From contig JAGRGD010000032.1 in assembly GCA_020445665.1 (NCBI GenBank), positions 1 through 33,870 of the forward strand: a DNA stretch of 33,870 nt, written 5' to 3'. Positions within the stretch are counted from its first letter, which is position 1. Every line of letters begins with the position of its first letter. This document shows positions 24,241-32,515 of the stretch, one piece after another. Under the pieces are notes generated by a model that was not told the DNA's origin, searched no databases, and saw only the letters and a list, made by a program, of their open reading frames with translations. The stretch is from Rhodocyclaceae bacterium (GTDB lineage Bacteria; Pseudomonadota; Gammaproteobacteria; Burkholderiales; Rhodocyclaceae). Made by a program: the position numbers and the translations under genes.

Positions 24241-24921
24241 TCAGCGCGGCAGGGGGGCGGTGGCGCGCAGGAACTCGTTGCGCGCCTGATCAGAGGTTTC
24301 GAACTCGCCGGCCCAGGCCTGTGTCACGACGCGCTCGTCCCCTCGCCGATCCTCGCCCAGCAGCAGGCACAGCTGCTCGGCCTCGATGATGCAGGCCGCG
24401 CCGCGGGCATGGCCATCACGGACGAGGGCGTTGGCGATGTCGCGGGTCATCCACTCCTGATAGGTGAAGCGGTGACCGATCGCGTCCACCATCCGGGCGA
24501 TTCGGCCAAAGCCGTGCAGGCGCCCTCCGGGGAGGTAGGCCACGTGGGCCACGCCACGGAAGGGCACCAGGTGGTGGGGGCAGACGCCGTGCACGGCGAT
24601 GCCGCGGATCACCACCATGTCGCTTCGCGGATCTTCGAATCCGTCGCCGAGGGCCTCGGCCGGATCGAGCTCGTAGCCGCCCAGCAGGCGGCGCTGCCAC
24701 AGCTCGCGCACCCGCTGGGCGGTGCGGCCGGTGTGGGGCGAATCGGCCGAGATGCCGCAGGCAGCCAGCAATGCGGTGACCGCCGCCTCGAAGGCTGGCG
24801 CATCGAAGCTGCCGGTACGGGCGATGCCGATGCGGCCCGCGCTGGCAGGCGGGTGATCGTGGTCGGGGCAGTCATTCATGGCGACGTCTGCGTCGTGTGC
24901 CTTCCGGCTTCGGATGCCCAT
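24241..24921 (-). CDS. folE: GTP cyclohydrolase I family protein (divergent FolE)
   Basis: This 226-residue protein has the FolE fold, with zinc ligands Cys114 and His117 in CPHHLVPF and Cys185 in EQLC, and the substrate block GRLHGFGRIARMVD. In E. coli FolE an active-site His (His179) stands two residues before the last Cys; here that site is Gln183, and the ARG after it is replaced by LLGED. The protein may therefore have changed activity or be a paralogue used under special conditions. Normally the enzyme turns GTP into dihydroneopterin triphosphate for folate. An ATG at 24879 is an alternative start; neither has a clear ribosome site. Confidence 0.85.
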   Translation of the reverse strand: MGIRSRKAHDADVAMNDCPDHDHPPASAGRIGIARTGSFDAPAFEAAVTALLAACGISADSPHTGRTAQRVRELWQRRLLGGYELDPAEALGDGFEDPRSDMVVIRGIAVHGVCPHHLVPFRGVAHVAYLPGGRLHGFGRIARMVDAIGHRFTYQEWMTRDIANALVRDGHARGAACIIEAEQLCLLLGEDRRGDERVVTQAWAGEFETSDQARNEFLRATAPLPR

Positions 24922-24955
24922 GATAGCGCGCCGGGCCCGCGCGCCCGGCCTGCAT

Positions 24956-25555
24956 TCAGTGGCCCGCGGCCTCGCCCCAGACCTGCTCCAGGCGCTGGTC
25001 CCGGCCGCAGCTGTAGCGGTAGTACTTGTAGCGCAGCGGATTCTTCAGGTAGTAATCCTGGTGGTAGTCCTCAGCCGCGTAGAAGCGGTCGGCGGCGACG
25101 ATCTCGGTCTCGAGGGGGCGGCCGAAGACGGCTTGCTCAAGGGCTTGTTTCGACTCTTCGGCAAGCTGCTTCTGGGCGTCGTCGTGATAGAAGATCGCGC
25201 TGCGATACTGGCTGCCGACATCGCAGAACTGGCGGTTGCGTACCAGGGGGTCGATGTTGTGCCAGAACGTGGTGAGCAGCCTCTCGTAGCTGACCTTGTC
25301 CGGGTCGTACTCGACCTGCACCGCCTCGGCGTGGCCCGTGGCGCCGCTGGAAACCTCGGGATAGGTCGGGTCTTCGGTGTGTCCGCCGATGTAGCCGGAG
25401 GTGGTGGAGATCACGCCTTCGAGCTTGTCGAAGGGGCCCTCCATGCACCAGAAGCAGCCGCCTGCGAAGGTGGCGACGGCCGTTCGGGCGAAGGCCGGTT
25501 GGGTCATGAGGGCGAGGCTAAGCGCGAGGGCGGTGCCGAGGGTCTTGATGATCAT
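24956..25555 (-). CDS. msrA: Exported peptide methionine-S-sulfoxide reductase
   Basis: This 199-residue protein has a signal peptide (hydrophobic residues 5-18, AFA cleavage after residue 23) and an MsrA domain. The nucleophile is Cys34 in GGCFWCME; resolving cysteine is likely the one in YRYSCGRDQRLEQ near the end. It reduces the S-epimer of methionine sulfoxide in oxidised proteins, here in the periplasm rather than the cytoplasm. Electrons would come through a periplasmic thioredoxin-like partner, which is not encoded nearby. No MsrB domain is fused. Confidence 0.95.
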   Translation of the reverse strand: MIIKTLGTALALSLALMTQPAFARTAVATFAGGCFWCMEGPFDKLEGVISTTSGYIGGHTEDPTYPEVSSGATGHAEAVQVEYDPDKVSYERLLTTFWHNIDPLVRNRQFCDVGSQYRSAIFYHDDAQKQLAEESKQALEQAVFGRPLETEIVAADRFYAAEDYHQDYYLKNPLRYKYYRYSCGRDQRLEQVWGEAAGH

Positions 25556-25874
25556 CGATGGGGCTCCTTTGGGTGCGTGGACGGCCTGACGCCGTGTCGG
25601 TTCCGTGACAGGGCTGCACCAATTCGGATGGTGCGGCGCAGCAATCTGGTGCGTTTCCCCGAATGTGGTGGGGATTTCCCTTGCTTCGACGCCCCGGGCG
25701 GCGCGATCCTTTCAGAAAAATCCGGCGTCAGTCGATGCAATGCTGCCGTTCGTGCCTTTTGGCACGACCTTCGCTTAATGAGCCCTGACAGGATTGAACC
25801 GGACATCGATCCGTCCGAACACAAGGATGTAGAGACAACACCAACGCGCATTCGCCGACCCCACGGAGGCCGCC
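25556..25874. promoter_or_regulatory. Divergent intergenic region of msrA and the AAA+ gene
   Basis: These 319 bp hold no gene. Apart from the sigma-54 promoter listed separately, the main feature is a perfect inverted repeat TCGTGCC-TTTT-GGCACGA at 25750-25767 that overlaps the -24 box. The left half is less GC-rich and should contain the msrA promoter, not resolved. Confidence 0.5.
25759..25775 (+). promoter_or_regulatory. Sigma-54 (RpoN) promoter for the AAA+ gene
   Basis: TTGGCACG (25759-25766), four bases, and TCGCT (25771-25775) match the consensus YTGGCACG-N4-TTGCW at all but one position. The GG at 25761-25762 and GC at 25773-25774 have the required 10-bp spacing. Transcription would start near 25786, about 90 bp before the AAA+ start. 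Such promoters need an enhancer-binding activator; its site should lie in the 200 bp upstream. Confidence 0.7.
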
Positions 25875-26840
25875 ATGGAAACCGCAGAGATTCGCATCCC
25901 GCTCGCTGACGCCCGCGAGATCTACCGGGTCGAGGACGTCGACCGGGCCCTGGAGGACAGCGCCGCCCAGCGCAACGAGGCGCTCGCCAGTTTCTATGAC
26001 CGCATGAAGAAGCTCGGTGGCACCCGCTTCGTCGTCAAGCCGAGCCGCACCGACGCCCTCGACCCGCTCTACGAGCGCTGCCCGAACTTCGGCGATGTGA
26101 TCGACGACCTGAAGAAATCGATGGCGCTGGCGGTGTCGGGCAACGAGCCGGTGTCCTTCGCCCCGATCCTGCTCCTCGGTGAACCCGGCATCGGCAAGAC
26201 CCACTTCGCCAAGGCCATGGCCGAGCAACTCGGCACCGGCTACCAGTTTGTGTCGATGAGCTCGCTCACCGCCGGCTGGATCCTCTCGGGGGCGTCCTCC
26301 CAGTGGAACCACGCCAAGCCCGGCAAGGTCGCCCACACCCTGGTCGGAGGCGACGTGGCCAACCCGGTGATGGTGCTCGACGAGGTGGACAAGGCGGGCG
26401 GCGATTCACGCTATGACCCGATGGGTGCCCTCTACGAGCTGTTCGAGCACGACACGGCGCGGTCCTTCCGAGACGAATTCGTCGATGTCGAAATCGACGC
26501 CAGCCACATCCTTTGGGTCACGACCGCCAACGACGAGCGCGGCATTCCCGAGCCGATCCTCAACCGGATGAATGTCTATACGGTGCCTCGGCCCGATGCG
26601 GACGAGTCGTTCCAGATCGCCTGCCGCCTGTATCGGGAGATCGTTTCCGGTCACGACTGGGGCTTTCCGAGCGAGCCCGACGACGACGTGATGGAGCGCC
26701 TGGCCGAATACCCGCCGCGGGAGCAGCGCCGGGCCCTGATGGCCGCCTTTGGCAACGCCAAGCTCGCGGGACGTGACGCGCTGACGGTGGAAGACCTGGA
26801 CGCCTTCCGCAAGGGCGGCAAGCGCAAGATCGGCTTCTGA
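25875..26840 (+). CDS. Stand-alone Lon-type AAA+ ATPase
   Basis: This 321-residue protein carries one AAA+ module: Walker A GEPGIGKT (102-109), Walker B VMVLDE (165-170), sensor-1 Asn219 in TTAND and arginine finger Arg231 in ILNRM. The stretch between Walker A and B (SSQWNHAKPGKVAHTL) follows the layout of Lon, but there is no substrate-binding N domain and no Ser-Lys protease domain. It thus looks like a remodelling ATPase that works with a separate partner. The start is an ATG preceded by GGAGGCC 6-7 bp upstream. A sigma-54 promoter precedes it; the convergent gene at 26896-27825 is the only close candidate partner. Confidence 0.88.
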   Translation: METAEIRIPLADAREIYRVEDVDRALEDSAAQRNEALASFYDRMKKLGGTRFVVKPSRTDALDPLYERCPNFGDVIDDLKKSMALAVSGNEPVSFAPILLLGEPGIGKTHFAKAMAEQLGTGYQFVSMSSLTAGWILSGASSQWNHAKPGKVAHTLVGGDVANPVMVLDEVDKAGGDSRYDPMGALYELFEHDTARSFRDEFVDVEIDASHILWVTTANDERGIPEPILNRMNVYTVPRPDADESFQIACRLYREIVSGHDWGFPSEPDDDVMERLAEYPPREQRRALMAAFGNAKLAGRDALTVEDLDAFRKGGKRKIGF

Positions 26841-26845
26841 CTGAG

Positions 26846-26876
26846 GCCGGTGGCGAGCGCGCCGCTCGCCACCGGC
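26846..26876. terminator. Bidirectional hairpin between convergent genes
   Basis: Perfect 13-bp arms (26846-26858 and 26864-26876) around the loop GCGCC form a very stable hairpin just after the AAA+ stop and before the stop of the convergent gene. An outer CTGAGG/CCTCAG pair extends it. There is no T-tract, so it may act as a road-block or RNA-stability element as well as a terminator. Confidence 0.55.
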
Positions 26877-26895
26877 ACTACGCGCCTCAGCCGAT

Positions 26896-27825
26896 CTAGA
26901 GGGGCTCGAAGGTCCGCCGTCGGCTGGCCGCCTCGCGGGCAAAGGCCTCGCAGCGGTCCACGTAGTCGCGGGTGCTCTTGGGCATCGGAACCCTGGCGCG
27001 GGTGATGTAGCTGATGAGGTCCAGCCCCTTTTCGATGAGCTGCTTGCCCTCGCTGGCCTCGCGCAGGTCCACGTCGCGGGCGTTGGGCTGCAGCTTGGGC
27101 TGGTAGGCAGAGACCCGCTCGGCGGCCACCACGAAGCGACTCCAGACGTCGAAGATGGCCGGATCGGTACGCAGCGTTTCGCACTTGATCTTGGCGGCGT
27201 CGGCGTAGTCCTGCAGGATCGGGCCGATCTCCTCGCCGAACATCGAGAGCTTGGTGAACACCGCCATCATGGCCTCGGTGAGCCGGTCGATGTCGCGCAT
27301 CGTCATCGCGATCTTGACGTAGCGGCTCTCGTAGAAGGCGTCGATCGGCATCGTGAATGCCTTGAACGGCTCGCCCCACAGTTCGTCGATCCCCTCGTCG
27401 CCGCTTCGGTGCAGAACCAGCTTGCCGAGGGTCAGCGCCTCTTGCAGGCATTGTCCGCATTCGCGCATCAACTCGTTGTCGGACTGGATTTCCACGCCGA
27501 GGGACTGCAACTCCACGAGCTTGGTGAAAATGTCGGTCGCCCGGTTGAACAGGGCGCCGGCCAGCATCGCCCCCTTGACCCGCTTGCGGGCGGCTTCGGT
27601 TTCGCTTTCGTAGGCCTTGCGCGCCGTATCGAGCCGGAAACCGGGGATGTTCAGGCCATGCTCCACATGGTTGAACAGGCGGCGGGTCAGGCCTTCGATG
27701 AGGCGCTTCTTCGCTTCCAGCGTGTTGGCGGGCGGCGAATAGGCCTTGATCCAGTAGCCGTAGTAATAGATGCGGTCCTGACCATCGATATTCTGTCGGG
27801 TACCGAGGGGAATCGGGTCGTTCAT
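26896..27825 (-). CDS. Hypothetical protein, 309 residues
   Basis: I do not recognise a family. The protein is soluble and mainly helical, with a Tyr-rich N-terminal stretch (IYYYGYWIKAY), an EAKKRLIEGLTRRLFNHVEHG helix and a C-terminal AFAREAASRRRTF. No signal, membrane segment or clear catalytic motif is seen. The ATG at 27825 is preferred over the GTG at 27849 because an AAAGAGAAA stretch lies just upstream. It converges on the AAA+ ATPase gene, sharing the hairpin between them; whether they work together is open. Confidence 0.75.
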   Translation of the reverse strand: MNDPIPLGTRQNIDGQDRIYYYGYWIKAYSPPANTLEAKKRLIEGLTRRLFNHVEHGLNIPGFRLDTARKAYESETEAARKRVKGAMLAGALFNRATDIFTKLVELQSLGVEIQSDNELMRECGQCLQEALTLGKLVLHRSGDEGIDELWGEPFKAFTMPIDAFYESRYVKIAMTMRDIDRLTEAMMAVFTKLSMFGEEIGPILQDYADAAKIKCETLRTDPAIFDVWSRFVVAAERVSAYQPKLQPNARDVDLREASEGKQLIEKGLDLISYITRARVPMPKSTRDYVDRCEAFAREAASRRRTFEPL

Positions 27826-28188
27826 GGAATCGTTTCTCTTTGCGACCACCGCCGGGCAGGGGGACGGACGAGGCTAGTGTAGGCGATGCGAAGATGCAGT
27901 GCAGCATTTGGCGCCCACTTTCCGCTCGCGACCGTTGCGAAATCCGCAGTTCGGGGTGGCAGATGCTTTCACCAGGGCGAGGCGCGGCGCGACCCGACGG
28001 CTGCGGTTCCGGCCCGGGCCGCCGAGGGGGCGGTTTCGGCAATCGCCCGCGGCCGGACACGGCGAACCTCATGGCGATGTGCCCTAAAGGTCGGCGGGTG
28101 TCGGCCGTTAGATCGGCTATCACGGTGGCCGGGCCTTTCTCCGGTCCCGTAGCCGATCCCGACCCGCACGCCGCGACAGACCAATATC
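27826..28188. promoter_or_regulatory. Divergent gap before the c-di-GMP phosphodiesterase gene
   Basis: These 363 bp contain no supported gene. The only recognised signal is the sigma-28-like promoter at 28085-28111. Frames open through this stretch have no ribosome site and no family-like sequence. Confidence 0.45.
28085..28111 (+). promoter_or_regulatory. Sigma-28 (FliA) promoter candidate
   Basis: TAAAGGTC (28085-28092), an 11-bp spacer and GCCGTTAG (28104-28111) match the FliA consensus TAAAGTTT-N11-GCCGATAA at 6 of 8 positions in each box with exact spacing. Transcription would start near 28119, about 70 bp before the phosphodiesterase start. FliA control would tie this c-di-GMP enzyme to flagellar gene expression, which is biologically sensible but inferred. 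Confidence 0.5.
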
Positions 28189-30489
28189 TTGACCAGTCCG
28201 ATTCCCAAGGATGACCTGATCGATTTCGTGGACGAGCCCGGCACGGACATCGTTCCTGCAGGGGGCCGCGGCACCCTGCCTGCGTGGGTGGTACTGGTCG
28301 TCGACGACGATGCCGAAGTCCACCAGGCCACCAATTTCGCGCTACAGAACACGATCCTGCTGGAGCGGCCGCTGGAACTGATCCACGCCAGCAGTGCTGT
28401 CGAGGCGCGTGCCTGTCTCGAGGCACGGGGCAGCGAGATCGCGGTGGTTCTGCTCGATGTCGTGATGGAGACGCCCGAGGCGGGTCTCGAACTCGTGCCG
28501 GTGATTCGCCGCGAGCTCGGACTGGACGAACTGCGCATCATCCTGCGCACCGGACAGCCGGGATACGCGCCCGAGTTGAGCGTGGTACGCGACTACGACA
28601 TCAACGACTACAAGACCAAGTCCGAACTCACCCATGTGCGCCTGGTGACGGCGCTCACCGCGGCGATCCGCAGCTACGACCAGATCCGCACCCTGGCCGC
28701 GAGTCGGCGTGGCCTCGACATGATCGTCCAGTCAGCCGGCGAGCTGTTCGGACGCCGGGCCCTGGTCAGCTTCGCCGAAGGCGTGCTGACCCAGATCGCG
28801 GCCCTGCTGCGCCTCGAGCCGGAGGGCCTGATCTGCGCCCGCAGCGGATCGCCATTCGCCCAGCAGTCCGATTCCGCGCTCTACATCGTCGGTGCGGCGG
28901 GGCGCTTCCGCAGCCACGTCAGTCGCCCGCTGGCCGAACTGGGCGACGCCGAGATCGTGCACACCATCAACCGTTGCATGGCGGCGCGGACCAGCATCTT
29001 CGAGGCGCAGGCCACGGTGCTCTTCTTCAGTGGCGAAGGCGGGCGCTCGGCAGTCGTCTACCTGGCGACCGAGCGGGCCCTCGAGGCCGTGGACCGGCGC
29101 ATGCTCGAGGTCTTCGCGGTCAATATCGGGGTCGGATTCGAGAACGTGGGCCTGTTCGAGCGCCTCAATTTCTACGCCTACTTCGATCCGCTCACCCGCC
29201 TGCCCAATCGGGTCAGGCTCATCGACGAGATGGATCAATTCCTTGCCTCGTCGTCCGACGCCCTGTCCCAGTCGGTTGCCTTGATCGATCTGGCCCATTT
29301 TTCCCAGGTCAACAACGCGCTCGGCCAGCGCTCCGGCGATGCCCTGCTGATGGCGGTGGCCCGGCGCCTGCGCTCCGCCTTCCCCGATTCGGTCATGCTC
29401 TCCCGCCTGGTCGGCGACAGCTTCGCCCTCTTCGGACCGGCCCGCATCCTCGAGCCGGAGGCGCTGCTGCACATCTTCGAGGCGCCGTTCTACGCCCGCG
29501 GTCACGGCGTGCCGCTGCAGATCCGTATCGGGCTGGCTCCGGTCGCCCGCGCTCCGGGCGGGCAACTGCCGCGGGCGGCGGACCTGCTGCGTGATGCGTC
29601 GGTCGCCCTTGGCCAGGCCAAGCTCGAGCAGGGGGCCCGCTTCTGCACCTACACCGCAGAGATGGCGGCCCAGGCCCAGCAGCGCATCGTGATGCTCAAC
29701 GAGTTGCGCGCGGCGCTCGACTTCCACCGGGGCCTGAAGGTCCACTACCAGCCCCAGGTCGATTCCCGCGACGGTTCCCTGACCGGTGCAGAGGCGCTGC
29801 TGCGCTGGCGGCGCACCGATGGCGGGATGGTGCCGCCGGACGACTTCATCCCCCTCGCGGAGTACACCGGACTGATCATCGAAATCGGTGCATGGGTATT
29901 CCGCGAAGCCTGCGAGCAGTTGATGTACTGGCGGGACGAGGGCGAGGACAAGCTCGTGATGGCGGTGAATGTCTCGGCGCTGCAGTTCCGGCAGGACGGC
30001 TTCGTCGAGATGATTCGCAATACCCTCGATCAGACCGGTGCCCCGGCAGACCGCATCGAACTCGAGATTACCGAGTCGGTGGCGATGGAGGAGGTCGACA
30101 AGGTGGTCGAGCAACTCGAAGCGCTGCGCGCGCTCGGGGTGCGGATCGCGCTGGACGACTTCGGCTGTGGCTTCTCGTCCCTGTCGAGCCTGACGCGCCT
30201 GCCCATCGACCGCCTCAAGGTCGATCGCAGCTTCGTCGCCCAGCTGACCGACGAGAACGCACGCAGCGGCATCGTCCAGACCATCCTGCGGCTCGCCCAG
30301 GGCTCGGGGATGGCGGCGATTGCCGAGGGCGTCGAGACGACCGAGCAGGCCGCGCTGCTGCAGTCGATGGGCTGCGTCGAGATGCAGGGATTCCTGTTCG
30401 GCAGACCGATGGCGCCCGACGAATTCCTGATCTGGATGCGACAGAACCGCTCGACCCTGGCGGGCGAAGCCGGCAACCCCGTTCCATGA
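28189..30489 (+). CDS. REC-DUF3369-GGDEF-EAL c-di-GMP phosphodiesterase
   Basis: This 766-residue cytoplasmic protein joins a receiver domain (about 34-165, acidic pocket Asp39-41, phospho-acceptor Asp90), DUF3369 (about 180-335), a degenerate GGDEF domain (VGDSF at 408-412 instead of GGDEF) and an EAL domain (from about 510). The EAL set is complete: E535-A-L, NVSALQF, ELEITES, DDFGCG, LKVDRSF, EGVETTEQ and MQGFLFGRP, so it should hydrolyse c-di-GMP, while the GGDEF half probably only senses or regulates. The start is TTG at 28189; no ATG exists before residue 93. No histidine kinase gene is adjacent, so its phosphodonor lies elsewhere. A FliA-like promoter precedes it. Confidence 0.94.
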   Translation: MTSPIPKDDLIDFVDEPGTDIVPAGGRGTLPAWVVLVVDDDAEVHQATNFALQNTILLERPLELIHASSAVEARACLEARGSEIAVVLLDVVMETPEAGLELVPVIRRELGLDELRIILRTGQPGYAPELSVVRDYDINDYKTKSELTHVRLVTALTAAIRSYDQIRTLAASRRGLDMIVQSAGELFGRRALVSFAEGVLTQIAALLRLEPEGLICARSGSPFAQQSDSALYIVGAAGRFRSHVSRPLAELGDAEIVHTINRCMAARTSIFEAQATVLFFSGEGGRSAVVYLATERALEAVDRRMLEVFAVNIGVGFENVGLFERLNFYAYFDPLTRLPNRVRLIDEMDQFLASSSDALSQSVALIDLAHFSQVNNALGQRSGDALLMAVARRLRSAFPDSVMLSRLVGDSFALFGPARILEPEALLHIFEAPFYARGHGVPLQIRIGLAPVARAPGGQLPRAADLLRDASVALGQAKLEQGARFCTYTAEMAAQAQQRIVMLNELRAALDFHRGLKVHYQPQVDSRDGSLTGAEALLRWRRTDGGMVPPDDFIPLAEYTGLIIEIGAWVFREACEQLMYWRDEGEDKLVMAVNVSALQFRQDGFVEMIRNTLDQTGAPADRIELEITESVAMEEVDKVVEQLEALRALGVRIALDDFGCGFSSLSSLTRLPIDRLKVDRSFVAQLTDENARSGIVQTILRLAQGSGMAAIAEGVETTEQAALLQSMGCVEMQGFLFGRPMAPDEFLIWMRQNRSTLAGEAGNPVP

Positions 30490-30492
30490 GAA

Positions 30493-30515
30493 AAGGCCAC
30501 CGGATCGGTGGCCTT
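30493..30515. terminator. Bidirectional intrinsic terminator
   Basis: Perfect 9-bp arms AAGGCCACC (30493-30501) and GGTGGCCTT (30507-30515) flank a 5-nt loop between the convergent stops of the phosphodiesterase and metY. On the minus strand the hairpin is followed by a TTTTCT run, so it works best for metY. On the plus strand the run of A before and only TT after make it weaker. Confidence 0.8.
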
Positions 30516-30556
30516 GTCGTATTCGCGGCAGGCAGGCGCGCTGCGCCCGCCACGCC

Positions 30557-31828
30557 TCACACCTTGGCCAGCGCCTGTTCCAGGTCAGCCAGGATGTCGT
30601 CGATGTGCTCGATGCCGATCGACAGGCGCACCATGTCTTCGGTCACGCCGGCGCGGGCCAGCTCATCCGGCCCCAGTTGGCGATGGGTGGTCGAGGCCGG
30701 GTGGCAGGCCAGCGACTTGGCGTCGCCGATGTTCACCAGCCGGGTCACCAGCTCCAGCGCATCCTGGAAGCGCGCGCCGCCCTCGCGTCCGCCTTGGACG
30801 CCGAAGGTCAGGATGCCCGAGGCGCGGCCGCCCATGTATTTCTGCACCAGCTTGTGGTCGCCGCTGTCCTCCAGGCCGGCGTAATTGACCCACCCGACCT
30901 TGGCGTGCTCGCGCAGATAGCGCGCGACGGCCATGGTGTTCTCGCAGATCCGGTCCATCCGCAGGGCCACGGTCTCGATGCCCTGCAGGATCAGGAAACT
31001 GTTGAAGGGGCTGATCGCGGCGCCCATGTTGCGCAGCGGAACCACCCGGGCCCGGCCGATGTAGGCGGCGGGGCCGAGCGCCTCGGTATAGACCACGCCG
31101 TGGTAGGACACGTCCGGCTCGTTGAGGCGACGGAAGCGGGCCTTGTGCTCCGCCCACGGAAACTTGCCGGAGTCGACGATCACGCCGCCGATCGAGGTGC
31201 CGTGACCGCCCAGATACTTGGTCAGCGAATGGACGACGATGTCGGCACCGTGCTCGATGGGGCGGCACAGGTAAGGCGTCGGCACCGTGTTGTCCACGAT
31301 CAGCGGCACCCCGTGGCGGTGGGCGATCTCGGCCAGCACCTCGAAATCGGTGATATTGCCCAGCGGGTTGCCCACCGACTCGCAGTAGATCGCCTTGGTC
31401 TTCTCATCGATCAGCGGCTCGAAGCTGGCCGGGTTGGTGTGGTCGGCAAGGCGGACGTCGATGCCGTACTGGGGCAGGGTGTGCGCGAAGAGGTTGTAGG
31501 TGCCGCCGTAAAGCGTCGCCGCCGAGACGATGTTGTCGCCGGCCTCGGCGATGGTCTGGATCGCATAGGTGATCGCCGCCTGGCCCGAGGCCAGCGCCAG
31601 CGCGGCGATGCCGCCTTCCATCGCCGCGACGCGCTGCTCGAGCACGTCCTGGGTCGGGTTCATGATGCGGGTGTAGATGTTGCCCTGCACCTTGAGGTCG
31701 AACAGATCGGCACCGTGCTGGGTGTCGTCGAAGGCGTACGAGGTGGTCTGGTAGATCGGCACTGCAACGGCGCGGGTCGTCGGGTCGGCCTTGAATCCAC
31801 CATGTACGGCAAGGGTTTCCAGCTTCAT
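30557..31828 (-). CDS. metY: O-acetylhomoserine aminocarboxypropyltransferase (sulfhydrylase)
   Basis: This 423-residue PLP enzyme joins O-acetylhomoserine and sulfide (or methanethiol) to give homocysteine (or methionine), the direct sulfhydrylation route. Its Cys/Met-metabolism family features are the start TLAVHGGFKADPTTRAVAVPIYQTTS, the PLP lysine in SLTKYLGGHG, and the C-terminal HPASTTHRQL block. The length (423, not about 390) and the long insert after TKYLGG favour MetY over cystathionine gamma-synthase. A strong ribosome site GAGGAGA precedes the ATG. It ends at the shared terminator, and its upstream gap contains an AT-rich palindrome. Confidence 0.95.
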   Translation of the reverse strand: MKLETLAVHGGFKADPTTRAVAVPIYQTTSYAFDDTQHGADLFDLKVQGNIYTRIMNPTQDVLEQRVAAMEGGIAALALASGQAAITYAIQTIAEAGDNIVSAATLYGGTYNLFAHTLPQYGIDVRLADHTNPASFEPLIDEKTKAIYCESVGNPLGNITDFEVLAEIAHRHGVPLIVDNTVPTPYLCRPIEHGADIVVHSLTKYLGGHGTSIGGVIVDSGKFPWAEHKARFRRLNEPDVSYHGVVYTEALGPAAYIGRARVVPLRNMGAAISPFNSFLILQGIETVALRMDRICENTMAVARYLREHAKVGWVNYAGLEDSGDHKLVQKYMGGRASGILTFGVQGGREGGARFQDALELVTRLVNIGDAKSLACHPASTTHRQLGPDELARAGVTEDMVRLSIGIEHIDDILADLEQALAKV

Positions 31829-32092
31829 TCGGTGTCTCCTCTCGGTGTGGCGAAGTTCGCGAGTATAGCCAAGGGCGGGGCGCTCCGCTGGGCCCGATGG
31901 CGATCGTCGAAGTCCTTGAAATTGATAGCAATCAATTGTGCACTTGCAGATTGCATTCGCACCGGCAACGCGATCTAATCAGCATCTACAAACGAGAGAA
32001 CCGCGCCACGAGGTCCCCTGGCTAGGATGCGGTCAAAGTTGGCGACCCGGATTTCGGCACCGTCCCGGGTACGACACATCGGAGGAGAACAC
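31829..32092. promoter_or_regulatory. Divergent spacer upstream of metY
   Basis: These 264 bp contain the AT-rich palindrome at 31920-31937 and, closer to metY, a TATACT box on the minus strand near 31862-31867 that could be a -10 element but has no good -35 at the right distance. The right half leads into the strong ribosome site of the 32093 gene. Confidence 0.4.
31920..31937. promoter_or_regulatory. AT-rich palindrome, operator candidate for metY
   Basis: Perfect 7-bp arms AATTGAT and ATCAATT flank AGCA, about 90 bp before the metY start. The symmetry and a T-N11-A spacing would suit a LysR-type regulator such as those that control sulfur genes, but no regulator gene is next to it. Confidence 0.4.
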
Positions 32093-32515
32093 ATGGGCAC
32101 TTGCACAAGGCCTGTCACCTGGCTCGACCTCGCGGCCGGGCCCCGCTGGGGGCGGGATCGCTCCCAACTCAAGCTTCACCCGGTTTCCGCGCGCTGTGGC
32201 GACAACGATTGCTTCGTGCTGTCGATGTCGGGTCGCATGCTGTGCGCCGGCGATGGACGACTGACGGTCTTCCGTTCCCGTGCGGCGGTCGATCGTTTCC
32301 TCGGCGTGCTGCACATCGAGACCCCGCCCTTGTCCGAGCATGCTGGCGCCTTGCTGGACGGCCAGGGGCGGCAGGACTGCCTGAGCCTCTCCGGCGGTTC
32401 CCTGTGCGCCTGCAGGCGCACCGCGCCGGAGCCGGTCGCGGCGGTGCGCGGGCGTGCGCCGGCCTATCAGTCTTCCCGCGCCAGCACGGTGGCCAGTACG
32501 GCCGCCATGTGCTGA
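32093..32515 (+). CDS. Cysteine-rich hypothetical protein, 140 residues
   Basis: No family was recognised. The start is well marked by GGAGGAGA about 5 bp before ATG. The protein has eight cysteines (positions 4, 35, 40, 51, 96, 105, 107, 140), among them a CxC pair at 105-107, and no signal peptide or membrane segment. Cysteine clusters of this kind often bind metals, but no named motif is met. The last 49 bp overlap tail-to-tail with the macro-domain gene, so the C-terminal 16 residues (low complexity, Ala/Ser/Arg) may be of little importance. Confidence 0.55.
   Translation: MGTCTRPVTWLDLAAGPRWGRDRSQLKLHPVSARCGDNDCFVLSMSGRMLCAGDGRLTVFRSRAAVDRFLGVLHIETPPLSEHAGALLDGQGRQDCLSLSGGSLCACRRTAPEPVAAVRGRAPAYQSSRASTVASTAAMC

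Noticed and set aside
28732-30114. A 460-codon minus-strand frame antisense to the EAL protein
   Set aside because: Composition shadow of a clear multidomain gene.
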